In this document: one piece after another, positions 21,581-31,245 of the stretch
How the letters are laid out: each line of letters starts with the position of its first letter
Position numbering within the stretch: the stretch's first letter is position 1
NCBI GenBank assembly: GCA_947626395.1
Contig: CANQRU010000008.1
Span: 1-64,000 of the forward strand
Source: an uncultured Lachnospiraceae bacterium
Lineage (GTDB): Bacteria; Bacillota; Clostridia; Lachnospirales; Lachnospiraceae
Length of the DNA stretch: 64,000 nt
Reading direction: 5' to 3'
The notes under the pieces: generated by a model
Told to the model about the DNA's origin: nothing
Databases searched by the model: none
The model's input: only the letters and a program-made list of their open reading frames with translations
Position numbers and translations under genes: made by a program

Positions 21581-21994
21581 ATGTGGTTTTGGTTGGCACT
21601 TGGGTCGGCGGTTTTTGCGGCACTGACGTCAATATTGGCAAAGGTGGGGATTGAAGGTGTTGGTTCTAATCTTGCTACAGCAATACGCACGATGGTTGTT
21701 GTTGTCATGGCGTGGGGAATGGTATTTGTTACACATCAGGAGAACGGTATCAGGTTAATCAGTCAAAAAAGTTGGATTTTCCTGATATTGTCCGGACTTG
21801 CCACCGGAATCTCATGGTTATGTTATTACAAGGCTTTGCAGATAGGCGATGCGTCAAAAGTGGTTCCGGTTGATAAGTTATCCGTGGTCATAACGCTTGT
21901 GCTGGCTTTTGTCTTTTTGCATGAAGAATTTACAACGAAATCAGTAATTGGTTGTATTCTGATCGGAGCAGGAACGTTGATGATGGTTTTGTGA
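21581..21994 (+). CDS. Small single-domain EamA/DMT transporter
   Basis: A 137-residue membrane protein with four to five hydrophobic helices forming one EamA domain: start MWFWLALGSAVFAALTSIL, GLATGISWLCYYKALQIGDAS, then VPVDKLSVVITLVLAFVFLHE. The usual DMT transporter has two such domains (about 300 residues). Half-size members are known and act as dimers. TATGGAGG precedes the ATG. It is the first gene of the block between structured elements A and B, and its lower GC and more A/T-ending codons than in rsmG's neighbours suggest acquisition. The substrate is unknown. Confidence 0.8.
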   Translation: MWFWLALGSAVFAALTSILAKVGIEGVGSNLATAIRTMVVVVMAWGMVFVTHQENGIRLISQKSWIFLILSGLATGISWLCYYKALQIGDASKVVPVDKLSVVITLVLAFVFLHEEFTTKSVIGCILIGAGTLMMVL

Positions 21995-22443
21995 AGAGAG
22001 ATAATTTGTATTCTCCTTTTTTTGCTATACATCTATTGGCGCAGCCTGACAAGGTAAAATATTATTCATATGGTCATGCTCCTTCGACAACAAACTTCTA
22101 CTTAAAACGCCTATTTCAAGAAAATGTGTGTACCGCCGCTGGCCATGTAGGGCTATGTATATTCACACATTGTGCACAGATACCTGTCATTTAGAGCATA
22201 AAAAAGAGACAAACCATATCTTCTGGACTGCCTCTTTTTTTGACTGTTCTGCAAGCCGGAAATTGTCAGATCAGCTTACTGCAAACACCATATTTTCTTG
22301 TGGTATATATCAATAAAGCGTTCATGCTGTTCACGATTGGATAAGAGGTGCCTGGTGAATTTCGTTGTGTTATACCCATAAAGCTGCGTCTATAACGGAA
22401 AACCGAAAGGAGCGCCCTCTGAGATAAAATCTTTCAAAACATT
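21995..22443. other. Intergenic stretch without a confident gene
   Basis: AT-rich and non-coding as far as can be seen. A weak terminator-like pairing of AAAAAGAG with CTCTTTTT (about 22201-22240) could end the EamA transcript. Short open frames here have no recognisable protein and no ribosome-binding site. Confidence 0.5.
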
Positions 22444-22923
22444 TTATCCTTCAATATAGTTATTCGGATCATTTTGTCTTGGTTTTGCGCTAAAGAATTT
22501 GAAAATCTGAATAATACCAATCAATGCAGAGAGCAGAGCAATTACGGACTCATCATCTGGCGTCTTGCCATCAAGCAGAGCGTACACGTATTTATATGTC
22601 CACCATCCACAAAGCAGGTTGATTAAGAAAGAAGCAATACCTCCAACAACCGGAATAAATGTACATCCAAACGCAATCAAGGAATAAAACTTCATAACCG
22701 AGGTACTAATACGGATGCCAAAAATATCTGCCGATTCCTCTCCAGTGACTTCCACTAGAGCATAGATATTAAGAAAAGGAATCCAGGCAAACCAGGTATT
22801 CGTGTAGCCTAATATCTTCAATGCCTTCATCTCTGCAAGAGCAGCAACTACATAAAGAGCAAGCGTAAAGATAATAAAAAAAACGAACATACCACCAAAC
22901 AGCATAACAAGCGAATTCATCAT
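22444..22923 (-). CDS. Small multi-pass membrane protein, unknown function
   Basis: A 159-residue protein with an N-terminal helix (about 5-30), a conserved-looking patch KALKILGYTNTWFAWIPFLN, and further hydrophobic stretches at about 80-110 and 125-145, ending in a charged tail. The pattern resembles hypothetical membrane proteins of clostridia that place a WxAWIPF motif between helices, but I cannot assign a function. AGGAGGAGG precedes the start. It is transcribed against the main direction of this replichore arm, inside the element-bracketed block. Confidence 0.7.
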   Translation of the reverse strand: MMNSLVMLFGGMFVFFIIFTLALYVVAALAEMKALKILGYTNTWFAWIPFLNIYALVEVTGEESADIFGIRISTSVMKFYSLIAFGCTFIPVVGGIASFLINLLCGWWTYKYVYALLDGKTPDDESVIALLSALIGIIQIFKFFSAKPRQNDPNNYIEG

Positions 22924-23137
22924 TTAACCTCCTCCTATTTAATTCTTATCGATGTCATCAGTGTCAATAACATTATTTGTAAATTCAATTGGAGCTTTCA
23001 CTTGACTCTATAAGTTCTTACATTTTCTGAGAATCTTCTCTTTCAGTATATCATACTGATAAATAAACTACAATGTTGATTATTCTGAATTATTGAAAAA
23101 GAGATTGCAGTTGGCAATTCCCTGCAAAACAGAATTT

Positions 23138-23467
23138 TCAGCCCAACTTGTCTCCATTTTGTACAGCTTTATCAGGGATAACAAGAACTACACCACCCTC
23201 ACTATATGTACCGAGTACAAGAACTTCTGACATAAAATCAGCAATCTGTCGAGGCGGAAAATTCACAACAGCAAGCACCTGTTTCCCGACTAAATCCTCC
23301 GGGGTATAATGGTCTGTGATCTGAGCAGATGATTTCCTCACCCCGATTTCCTCACCAAAATCCACAATTAACTGATATGCGGGTTTTCTGGCTTTTTCAA
23401 ATACTCTTGCGTCTGTGATTGTCCCCACCCGAATGTCCAGCTTCATAAAGTCATCAAATGTTGCCAT
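23138..23467 (-). CDS. csaA: tRNA-binding domain protein, CsaA-like
   Basis: A 109-residue OB-fold tRNA-binding domain protein. It has FMKLDIRVGTITDARVFEKARKPAY, VDFGEEIGVRKSSAQIT and a VVNFPPRQIADFMSEVLVLG block, all characteristic of the secretion chaperone-like CsaA/YtpR_N family. Members dimerise and bind tRNA; the chaperone role is reported for Bacillus. The gene is monocistronic on the minus strand, with TATAAT on its strand about 90 bp upstream. Confidence 0.88.
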   Translation of the reverse strand: MATFDDFMKLDIRVGTITDARVFEKARKPAYQLIVDFGEEIGVRKSSAQITDHYTPEDLVGKQVLAVVNFPPRQIADFMSEVLVLGTYSEGGVVLVIPDKAVQNGDKLG

Positions 23468-23767
23468 ATTAAGCCCTCCTTTCCATTTTCAACTTATAGC
23501 TACAGCTACCCGATACCGCAAGCCGTAAATTATCTGTCTCTTCTATAAAATATGTACCCATTATATCATGTCCTTCAGACATGCTCCCTCCGGGGGATGC
23601 GCACGGTTCGGCCCAGTGCTTTGTCCTCACTTCGTTCGGACACCGGGTAAAATCTCTGACAAGATTATACCATATTAATAAATGTGCTACAATAAATAAT
23701 TCTTAGCCAGTCACAGTAAGATGCTACGAATATACAAAAAGCATTCTATCTCCGTAACCTGAATTCC
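23468..23767. other. Intergenic stretch upstream of element B
   Basis: It contains the reverse-strand TATAAT of csaA near 23556 and an unexplained GC-rich patch at 23588-23645. No open frame with a ribosome-binding site is seen. Confidence 0.4.
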
Positions 23768-24033
23768 CGCGAAAACCCAGCGAGAGGAAGCCCTGCCATC
23801 TGCGCGATTTGTGAAGGAGGGTTAGAGGATTCTTAGGCGAGAAGCGGCCGCCTTCGGGGCCGGAGCCCCTGACCTCAAGTCAGGGGCGGAGCGCAAGCTG
23901 AGTGAGAAATCCCTTCAGGATTTCTCACGAATTTGACGGTGCCCCGGAGGCGGCCGCTTCTCGCCTTAGAACCTCTTCCCTCCGGAACTATGAGCTCAGA
24001 TGGCAGGGCTTCCTCTCGCGTATCTCCCGCAAC
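23768..24033 (-). repeat. Structured hairpin element, copy B (inverted)
   Basis: The reverse complement of the design in copy A. The 23-bp outer stem 23780-23802 pairs perfectly with 23997-24019. The inner stem 23831-23860 pairs with 23941-23970 with one mismatch and one G-U. The core 23853-23945 differs from copy A by one substitution and one added base over about 89 positions. The asymmetric internal-loop sequences and the 5' GATACGCG flank are also shared. The stems share no sequence with those of copy A. The element ends about 120 bp before parA. Confidence 0.85.
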
Positions 24034-24155
24034 TATGTGTGCACAAACATTTCCTCTTCAATCACACCCAAAAAATAATGTAATTTCAAAATATCCATAT
24101 GAAAAATCCCCAAAATATGCTATACTTATACTCGTGCCACAGAAAGGAACTTCAT

Positions 24156-24926
24156 ATGGGAAGAATTATTGCTATCGCTAATCAAAAAGGCGGCGTAGGC
24201 AAAACTACAACCGCCATTAATCTCTCCGCCTGTCTTGCCGAAGCTGGCCAGAAAGTCCTCCTCGTAGATTTTGATCCGCAGGGCAATGCGACCAGTGGTG
24301 TTGGTCTGGAAAAAGGCAAAAAAGGAAAAACGATCTATGAATTGCTGGTAGGAGAATGTCAGATGGATGAATGTCTGGAAAGAGACGTTCAGGAGAATCT
24401 GGATGTTCTTCCTTCAAATATGGATTTGGCCGGGGCCGAGATTGAACTGTTGGAATTTGAGAATAAAGAGACGATCCTGAGGTCACATCTCAGGGAGATC
24501 GAACGGTATTATGATTACATGATCATTGACTGTCCGCCTTCTTTGAATATTCTTACGATCAACGCACTGACAGCCGCCGATACGGTATTGATCCCGATTC
24601 AATGCGAATACTATGCGTTGGAAGGATTAAGCCAGGTCTTGAACACCGTGAATCTGGTAAAGCGTAAGCTGAATCCGCAGCTTGAGACAGAAGGCGTAGT
24701 ATTTACGATGTATGACGCCAGAACAAATCTGTCTCTGCAGGTCGTTGAGAATGTGAAGAATAATCTGAACCAGAATATTTATAAAACGATCATTCCCAGA
24801 AATGTTCGTCTTGCAGAAGCGCCGAGCCATGGTATGCCGATCAATATATATGATTCCAGATCCGCAGGTGCGGAGAGTTACCGTCTGTTAGCAGCGGAAG
24901 TAATAAGTCGAGGGGAGGATTTCTGA
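24156..24926 (+). CDS. parA: Chromosome partitioning ATPase ParA (Soj)
   Basis: A 256-residue P-loop ATPase. The deviant Walker A is [14 protein letters not shown] near residue 10, with [10 protein letters not shown] following and IIDCPPSL near residue 120. It works with ParB on parS to segregate origins and modulate DnaA. The ATG at 24156 follows AGAAAGGA; a longer in-frame reading to 24099 lacks family sequence. Its TGA overlaps the parB ATG by one base. Confidence 0.97.
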   Translation: MGRIIAIANQKGGVGKTTTAINLSACLAEAGQKVLLVDFDPQGNATSGVGLEKGKKGKTIYELLVGECQMDECLERDVQENLDVLPSNMDLAGAEIELLEFENKETILRSHLREIERYYDYMIIDCPPSLNILTINALTAADTVLIPIQCEYYALEGLSQVLNTVNLVKRKLNPQLETEGVVFTMYDARTNLSLQVVENVKNNLNQNIYKTIIPRNVRLAEAPSHGMPINIYDSRSAGAESYRLLAAEVISRGEDF

Positions 24927-25954
24927 TGGCAAAGAAGAGAGGATTAGGAAAAGGCCTGGGTGCTATATTTGGAGAAGATGTAGTCAATGAAAGCCGGTCG
25001 TCGACCGGTGAGAAAAATGTTTCACGTGAAACATCCGGCGGAAAGATATCCGAAAACAGTAATCATATCTATGAACTGGCCACGGAAGATCATAATCAGA
25101 TGATCAGAGAAACCAGTACGAAATATGGCGTGGAAAAACCATCTGCCAAAGAAGAGCCGGGCAAAGAGTATATGGTAAAACTGTCGCTCGTAGAGCCGAA
25201 CAGCGAACAGCCGCGCAAGAATTTCGATAAAGAACAGATCGTCGAACTGGCAGATTCCATTAAGAAGTACGGAGTTCTTCAGCCACTTCTTGTTCAGAAA
25301 AAGGGAACACGCTACGAGATCATTGCCGGAGAGCGCCGTTGGCGTGCAGCAAGGGAAGCCGGTCTCAAGGAAGTTCCTGTGGTGATAAAGGAATATTCCA
25401 GGCAGCAGGCGATGGAGATATCCCTGATCGAGAATATTCAGCGTACCGATCTTAACCCTGTGGAAGAAGCGCAGGCTTATCAGCAGCTGATGCAGGAATT
25501 TGATCTGACACAGGAAGAGATTGCTGAAAGAGTTTCAAAAAATCGTTCTACAATTACAAACAGTCTTCGCCTTTTGAAGCTGGACAAGCGGGTCCTGGAT
25601 CTTCTTGTACAGAATCAGATCACAGGAGGACACGCCAGAACACTGTTGGGATTGGAAGACCATGAACAGCAATATCAGGCAGCGCTGAAGATCATCAACG
25701 AGAAGATGAGCGTCCGCGATGTGGAAAAACTGGTAAAACATCTCAATAAGCCTGAGAAGCCGAAAAAGGCAAAGAACGAAGAAAAAGATATTTCCTTTAT
25801 TTTCAAGGATCTGGAGGAACGAATGAAGAAGGCGGTAGGAACGAAGGTAACGATCAATCGCCGCGACCGAAATAAAGGAAAAGTCGAAATTGAGTATTAT
25901 TCACAGGAAGAATTAGAACGCATCGTAGAATTACTGGAATCATTACAGCAGTAA
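24926..25954 (+). CDS. parB: Chromosome partitioning protein ParB (Spo0J)
   Basis: A 342-residue CTPase/DNA-binding protein that spreads from parS. The N-terminus [18 protein letters not shown] contacts ParA. The Box I/II region has NSEQPRKNF and GERRWRAAREAGL. The central helix-turn-helix follows with LTQEEIAERVSKNRSTITNSLRL, and the C-terminal dimerisation domain ends the protein. A parS site lies within codons 31-36, encoding VSRET. It forms an operon with parA. Confidence 0.97.
   Translation: MAKKRGLGKGLGAIFGEDVVNESRSSTGEKNVSRETSGGKISENSNHIYELATEDHNQMIRETSTKYGVEKPSAKEEPGKEYMVKLSLVEPNSEQPRKNFDKEQIVELADSIKKYGVLQPLLVQKKGTRYEIIAGERRWRAAREAGLKEVPVVIKEYSRQQAMEISLIENIQRTDLNPVEEAQAYQQLMQEFDLTQEEIAERVSKNRSTITNSLRLLKLDKRVLDLLVQNQITGGHARTLLGLEDHEQQYQAALKIINEKMSVRDVEKLVKHLNKPEKPKKAKNEEKDISFIFKDLEERMKKAVGTKVTINRRDRNKGKVEIEYYSQEELERIVELLESLQQ
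25018..25033. other. parS: parS centromere site inside parB
   Basis: A perfect TGTTTCACGTGAAACA palindrome, identical to the site in rsmG and in the same reading frame relation (VSRET). It lies in the variable N-terminal linker of ParB. Confidence 0.93.
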
Positions 25955-26076
25955 TACGACAGCAGTTACAAGCAGAGCGCTGCGGCTTTGACGATGTGCC
26001 TGGCTAATAATGTCAGAGAGTAGTGGGAGAAGATCAATAAGCAGACAAAGTAATCTGAAAAACAAGGAGAAACACT

Positions 26077-26577
26077 ATGGAGAACAGCATGCTAAACAGG
26101 TGGCCGATCGATCCGGGAATTGTGATCATAAGTCTTGCGGCGGTCACAATTCTGCTTCTGGTCATGGTCATTGTCTGCATCCTGCAGAACAACAAAATGT
26201 ACCGCAGATATGATGCGTTCATGCGTGGAAGGGACGCTGAATCACTGGAGCAGGTTATTATGGATATAGTGGAGGAGAACCGTGAGATCAAGCAGCAGGA
26301 TCGGGCGACGAAGGAGACGATGAAAGCCGTCACCAAGAGCGTGAAAGGCTCCTTCCAGAAATTCGGTATGGTCAAATACAACGCATTTAAAGGCATGGGA
26401 GGAAATTTAAGCTTTGCCTTTGCCATGCTGGATCTGAACAATACCGGATTCATTCTCAACTCTGTCCATAGCCGGGAAGGCTGCTATCTCTACATCAAAG
26501 ATGTGGTGAACGGAGAGGCGGAAATAACCCTTGGAAATGAGGAAAAAGAGGCTTTGGAGCAGGCTCTTGGATATTGA
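26077..26577 (+). CDS. DUF4446 family membrane-anchored protein
   Basis: A 166-residue protein with one N-terminal transmembrane helix (about 17-38), then a coiled-coil-like charged stretch (45-95) and a globular end with FQKFGMVKYNAFKGMGGNLSFAFAMLD, the hallmark of DUF4446. The family is found near parAB in many Clostridia; its function is unknown. AAGGAG lies before the ATG. Cotranscription with parB across 122 bp is possible. Confidence 0.88.
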   Translation: MENSMLNRWPIDPGIVIISLAAVTILLLVMVIVCILQNNKMYRRYDAFMRGRDAESLEQVIMDIVEENREIKQQDRATKETMKAVTKSVKGSFQKFGMVKYNAFKGMGGNLSFAFAMLDLNNTGFILNSVHSREGCYLYIKDVVNGEAEITLGNEEKEALEQALGY

Positions 26578-26586
26578 AAATACTTG

Positions 26587-27994
<1,408 letters not shown>

Positions 27995-28080
27995 TAAGCA
28001 GGAAAACATATTTTAGGAACAGCCCCCGGTTGTGTGCGGGAAATCATTATCAGCGATTTTCCGCGTTTGGATATGATAAT

Positions 28081-28116
28081 AAGGAAAAGCCTGCCGCGAA
28101 TGACAGGCTTTTCCTT
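28081..28116 (+). terminator. Hairpin terminator after gdhA
   Basis: A perfect 13-bp stem: AAGGAAAAGCCTG (28081-28093) pairs with its complement at 28104-28116, with a 10-nt loop. The T-rich part lies within the stem, so it could stop transcription in either direction. Confidence 0.75.
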
Positions 28117-28227
28117 GCCGGAGCAGATGAGCTTTCCGGAATGACAGATACCGTGATACGGAAACACCCTGGAACACAGCCCGCATGCGCTGCGGCGGGT
28201 GTATTTCCATATAAATAAGGAGATTTC

Positions 28228-29112
28228 ATGCACAAATATTTGCGCGCCGTAGGCTTTAGCCTGTATCAGAAAAAACATGATATCGAAGGACTGCTTGAAG
28301 AACTGATCCGGGAGGCACAGCCGTCCCAGATCCGAAAGCTTCAGCTTGATTCGGAAACGAATCTGTGCCATGTCCGTATGGAAACAGCGCCGGATATGGG
28401 AATTGATATCTATGGCGAGATGGATGAATTCGGTGTGATCCATCCGGAGTATTATCTGCCATACCTGTTAAGCCACGATCTGTCTTCCGAGGCTGACTGC
28501 AGTATTCAGCGGCACACGGAGAAGGAGACCTACGCCGGTCTGCTGGATGAGTATAAAGTGGGGATCTCTCTTATTTTCTATCTGGAAAATGTAATGGAAT
28601 TCCGCGCCCGCAGTATGGCCCGCGAGTCCACGGATACGAATTATGTAAACCTGGCAGCGTTATCTGTAAAAGGCAAGATCATTCTTCCGGTCAAAAAGAC
28701 TGCCAAGCAGGTGGAAATGGCAAAAGTCGCGATCAGGGAGCGCAATAATCTGATGGAAGCGGCGAAGCGCGGGGACGAGGACGCCATGGAAACTCTGACG
28801 ATCGAGGATATCGATCTGTATTCCCAGATCTCCAGGCGTGTGATGAAGGAAGACATCTATTCGATCATAGATACCTGCTTTATGCCGTCGGGCATCGAGT
28901 GCGACCAGTACGCTGTCATCGGCGACATTATTTACATGGAATTGGTTCAGAATAAGATGACCGGCGAGGAGATCTACAATCTGAAGCTGGACTGCAACGA
29001 TGTGATTTTCCATGTGGCGATCAACCGCAAGGATCTGATGGGCGAACCGGAGATCGGGCGTCGTTTTAAGGGGCAGATCTGGATGATGGGGACAGCGAAA
29101 TTCGTATCTTGA
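28228..29112 (+). CDS. DUF3881 family protein
   Basis: A 294-residue soluble protein beginning MHKYLRAVGFSLYQKKHDIEGLLEEL, a pattern I associate with DUF3881, which is largely confined to Lachnospiraceae. No catalytic motif or membrane segment is seen. It is acidic overall, with an internal helical region around residues 150-190. AAGGAG precedes the ATG. The function is unknown. Its stop codon overlaps the promoter of tRNA-Arg. Confidence 0.85.
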   Translation: MHKYLRAVGFSLYQKKHDIEGLLEELIREAQPSQIRKLQLDSETNLCHVRMETAPDMGIDIYGEMDEFGVIHPEYYLPYLLSHDLSSEADCSIQRHTEKETYAGLLDEYKVGISLIFYLENVMEFRARSMARESTDTNYVNLAALSVKGKIILPVKKTAKQVEMAKVAIRERNNLMEAAKRGDEDAMETLTIEDIDLYSQISRRVMKEDIYSIIDTCFMPSGIECDQYAVIGDIIYMELVQNKMTGEEIYNLKLDCNDVIFHVAINRKDLMGEPEIGRRFKGQIWMMGTAKFVS

Positions 29113-29136
29113 CGAATCGGTATTTTCTGATATAAT
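29109..29136 (+). promoter_or_regulatory. Promoter of tRNA-Arg
   Basis: TTGACG (29109-29114), 16 bp, TATAAT (29131-29136), 100 bp before the tRNA. Confidence 0.8.
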
Positions 29137-29236
29137 AGTGTGTGCGGCGATACGCCTTGCTTGTCAGGTTCTGGTTATAAATCGTAACGGATTGTTGACA
29201 GAATCAGTTGTGGGCAGGCGAACCGGGGACAAGCAT

Positions 29237-29310
29237 GTTTCCGTAGCTCAGCAGGATAGAGCGACCGCCTCCTAAGCGGTAGGTCGGGTGTTCGAATCAC
29301 CTCGGGAACG
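29237..29310 (+). tRNA. tRNA-Arg (anticodon CCU)
   Basis: The acceptor GTTTCCG pairs with CGGGAAC, with discriminator G at 29310. The anticodon stem ACCGC/GCGGT encloses CTCCTAA, giving CCU. The T-loop is TTCGAAT. CCA is not encoded. A terminator follows within 10 bp. Confidence 0.96.
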
Positions 29311-29318
29311 GATCATAT

Positions 29319-29356
29319 AAGCCGAAAATCCAATGCATGGATTTTCGGCTTTTTTC
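29319..29356 (+). terminator. Terminator after tRNA-Arg
   Basis: AAGCCGAAAATCCA pairs with TGGATTTTCGGCTT around ATGCA, followed by a T-rich run. Confidence 0.92.
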
Positions 29357-29509
29357 TTTCTGTGCAGGCAGAACGTCAGTGACGAGCTGCTCGTATTTTT
29401 ACAAATCGCCTAAAAATTTTAGATCGTTCTGCTCCTTGCCGGGTTCCGGCATGTATGGGTGGAACGCAGCGATTACCGGGAAAAGGTGAAAAATAACGAT
29501 CGCACGACA

Positions 29510-29591
29510 TTCGGACGCTGCTGAACGCGATTCTGGGGTACACGAGGCTTCTTAAGCAGGAAAAAGAATCCGCAGAGCAGACGGACGACTA
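29510..29591 (+). pseudogene. Possible C-terminal remnant of a sensor kinase
   Basis: A short frame ending in TAG at 29589-29591 reads LLNAILGYTRLLKQEKESAEQ, which resembles the start of a HisKA dimerisation helix (MNAIxGxT). Nothing of the remaining kinase is present and there is no start, so this is at most a decayed fragment. Confidence 0.3.
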
Positions 29592-29594
29592 GTA

Positions 29595-30869
29595 TCAATT
29601 TTTCAGGCAGCCAATGGGAACCACAAATACGCCGTCGTGACGGCGGTATGCGTAATCTCCGGTTCCTGTCAAAACCATAAGGAACGACGGTGCGTTCATT
29701 TTTTCCGTGTCAAGCTTGGATTCCATTGATTTCAGGCTTTTGGCGCCTTCTTCAATAAGCCTGTCGCCGCCCAGCTTGATTTCAATGAGACCGTATTTAC
29801 CGTTTCTTAAGTGGACAACCGCATCACATTCCTGTCCTTCCTTGTCCCGGTAATGATAAACTGCGCCGTTCAGGGCGTCCGCAAAGACACGAATATCCCG
29901 GATACATAGAGTCTCAAAAAGAAATCCGAATGTTTTCAGGTCATTGATCAGGTCGTTCGGACCGATACCCAAAGCCGCGGCTGCAATGGAAGGATCGACA
30001 TAGTATCTGGTATCCGATGAGCGAATCGTGGTTTTTGACCGCAGATTGGGATTCCAGGCGGGCATATCTTCCACAACAAAGATTTTACGGAGGGCATTGA
30101 CGTAAGAGGCAACCGTTTCTTCGTTAATCGGCGTCTCATCATTTGCCGCAATATCCTGAGCCAGAACGGTATTCGGAACCTGTCCGCCCTGGTTTCTCGC
30201 ATAAGAACGCATAAGACGCCGGACTCTTTCCGGGTTCTTCTGTACATTGTCTGCCCGGTTAATATCAGAGCGGATCACCGCATCGCAGTAATCCATAGCC
30301 TGTTCAAGAGCAATCTCTTCAGGCATGTCTACAGCCTGCGGCCACCCTCCCCGGCACACAAGAAAGGCCAACCGGTCCATACTAAGGAGTGATTCTCCGT
30401 CTATTTCCCTGTTTCCGTCAAACAGCTCTTTCAGACTGACCTGGCCTGTCGAATCACCGGATTCGTATAAGCTCATTGGTCTCATCGTCAGCCATGCGAA
30501 TCGCCCCGTTCCGGAATGGGCAATCTCTCTGGTGTCAGCGGGGACAGCGGAACCGGTGAGTATAAACTGTCCAAAATCGCCGCGGTGGTCAACTTCAAAG
30601 CGGATCGCATCCCAAAGTTTTGGAGCCAGCTGCCATTCGTCTATCAGCCTCGGAGCTTTTCCCTGTAACAGCCGCTTGGGATTCATCTCGGACATAGCCA
30701 TATTCTGCTCTTTTCTTTCCGGATCATCCATATACAGGACGCTGGAAGCAATCTGTTCGGCAGTCGTAGTCTTTCCGCACCACTTAGGGCCTTCGATCAG
30801 GACAGCGCCTTTACCTTCCAGCTTTCGCTTCAGGATAGCGTCAGCAATTCTGTTTCTGTAAATCTTCAT
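29595..30869 (-). CDS. AAA ATPase with DUF4143 domain
   Basis: About 424 residues. An N-terminal AAA_14-type P-loop has EGPKWCGKTTTAEQ (about residues 25-38), LIDEWQLAPKLWDAIRFEVD as Walker B-like region and FILTGSAVP as sensor. The C-terminal DUF4143 nuclease-like fold has LKTFGFLFETLCIRDIRVFADAL and GQECDAVVHLRNGKYGLIEIKLGG. The family is abundant in gut anaerobes; its role is unproven. An ATG at 30884 is in frame, but GAGG nine bases upstream supports 30869. A promoter (30905-30933) and four 23-bp iterons lie just upstream, suggesting autoregulation. Confidence 0.88.
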   Translation of the reverse strand: MKIYRNRIADAILKRKLEGKGAVLIEGPKWCGKTTTAEQIASSVLYMDDPERKEQNMAMSEMNPKRLLQGKAPRLIDEWQLAPKLWDAIRFEVDHRGDFGQFILTGSAVPADTREIAHSGTGRFAWLTMRPMSLYESGDSTGQVSLKELFDGNREIDGESLLSMDRLAFLVCRGGWPQAVDMPEEIALEQAMDYCDAVIRSDINRADNVQKNPERVRRLMRSYARNQGGQVPNTVLAQDIAANDETPINEETVASYVNALRKIFVVEDMPAWNPNLRSKTTIRSSDTRYYVDPSIAAAALGIGPNDLINDLKTFGFLFETLCIRDIRVFADALNGAVYHYRDKEGQECDAVVHLRNGKYGLIEIKLGGDRLIEEGAKSLKSMESKLDTEKMNAPSFLMVLTGTGDYAYRRHDGVFVVPIGCLKN

Positions 30870-30904
30870 TTCGGAATGCCTCATTTCTATTATCGGGTGC
30901 TTGT

Positions 30905-30933
30905 ATTATACGTCGTAATTGTATTTTTTACAA
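30905..30933 (-). promoter_or_regulatory. Promoter of the DUF4143 ATPase
   Basis: Reverse strand TTGTAA (30933-30928), 17 bp, TATAAT (30910-30905). Confidence 0.7.
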
Positions 30934-30940
30934 CAGATTT

Positions 30941-31029
30941 CCGACGATTGGCGATAAATTTTTCCGATGGTTGGCGAGATTTTATACCGACGATTAGCGG
31001 TAAATATTTCCGATGATTGGCGAAAACAG
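30941..31029. repeat. Four 23-bp iterons
   Basis: Imperfect direct repeats begin at 30941, 30964, 30987 and 31010, each opening with CCGAYGRTTRGCG. They sit 8 bp upstream of the -35 of the DUF4143 ATPase gene, so an operator array for an activator or autoregulator is likely. Confidence 0.85.
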
Positions 31030-31070
31030 ATCCGGAGTTAAAATTTTTTACAATTCGTCGCCGGCAATGC

Positions 31071-31100
31071 TTGACACATGGATTGGAGATATGGTATATT
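31071..31100 (+). promoter_or_regulatory. Promoter of the 31.3-37 kb operon
   Basis: TTGACA (31071-31076), an 18-bp spacer, TATATT (31095-31100). The operator-like palindrome starts 5 bp downstream. Confidence 0.75.
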
Positions 31101-31104
31101 GCTG

Positions 31105-31120
31105 GTTAGCAAATGCTAAC
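31105..31120. promoter_or_regulatory. Operator-like palindrome 1
   Basis: GTTAGC-AAAT-GCTAAC overlapping the expected transcription start. The form resembles sites of DtxR/MntR- or Fur-type metal repressors; this is an inference. Confidence 0.65.
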
Positions 31121-31141
31121 GAGTGGTTTTAAGCTGCTTCA

Positions 31142-31240
31142 GCAAGCGGCCTTTATTTCCATAAAAGCAAGGTGCCAGTGACGTCTTGATTGTATTTCCA
31201 TGCAAGCAGAGCGCCGGTGACGCTCTGCTTGCATTAAGCC
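31142..31240 (+). repeat. REP-like repeats (two 39-bp units)
   Basis: Two units with TATTTCC at 31154 and 31193 (39 bp apart), each containing GYGCCRGTGACG. The second forms a perfect 13-bp hairpin (31201-31213 with 31221-31233, 7-nt loop). Related units occur at 29365-29400, in hydF and at 60610-60750. Confidence 0.75.
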
Positions 31241-31245
31241 GACGA

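Noticed and set aside
21952..22316. Small open frames after the EamA gene
   Set aside because: No start signals, no recognisable product, and they run through terminator-like sequence.
30941..31029. CRISPR-like repeat array
   Set aside because: Units are contiguous 23-bp imperfect repeats without unique spacers and there are no cas genes; better explained as iterons.
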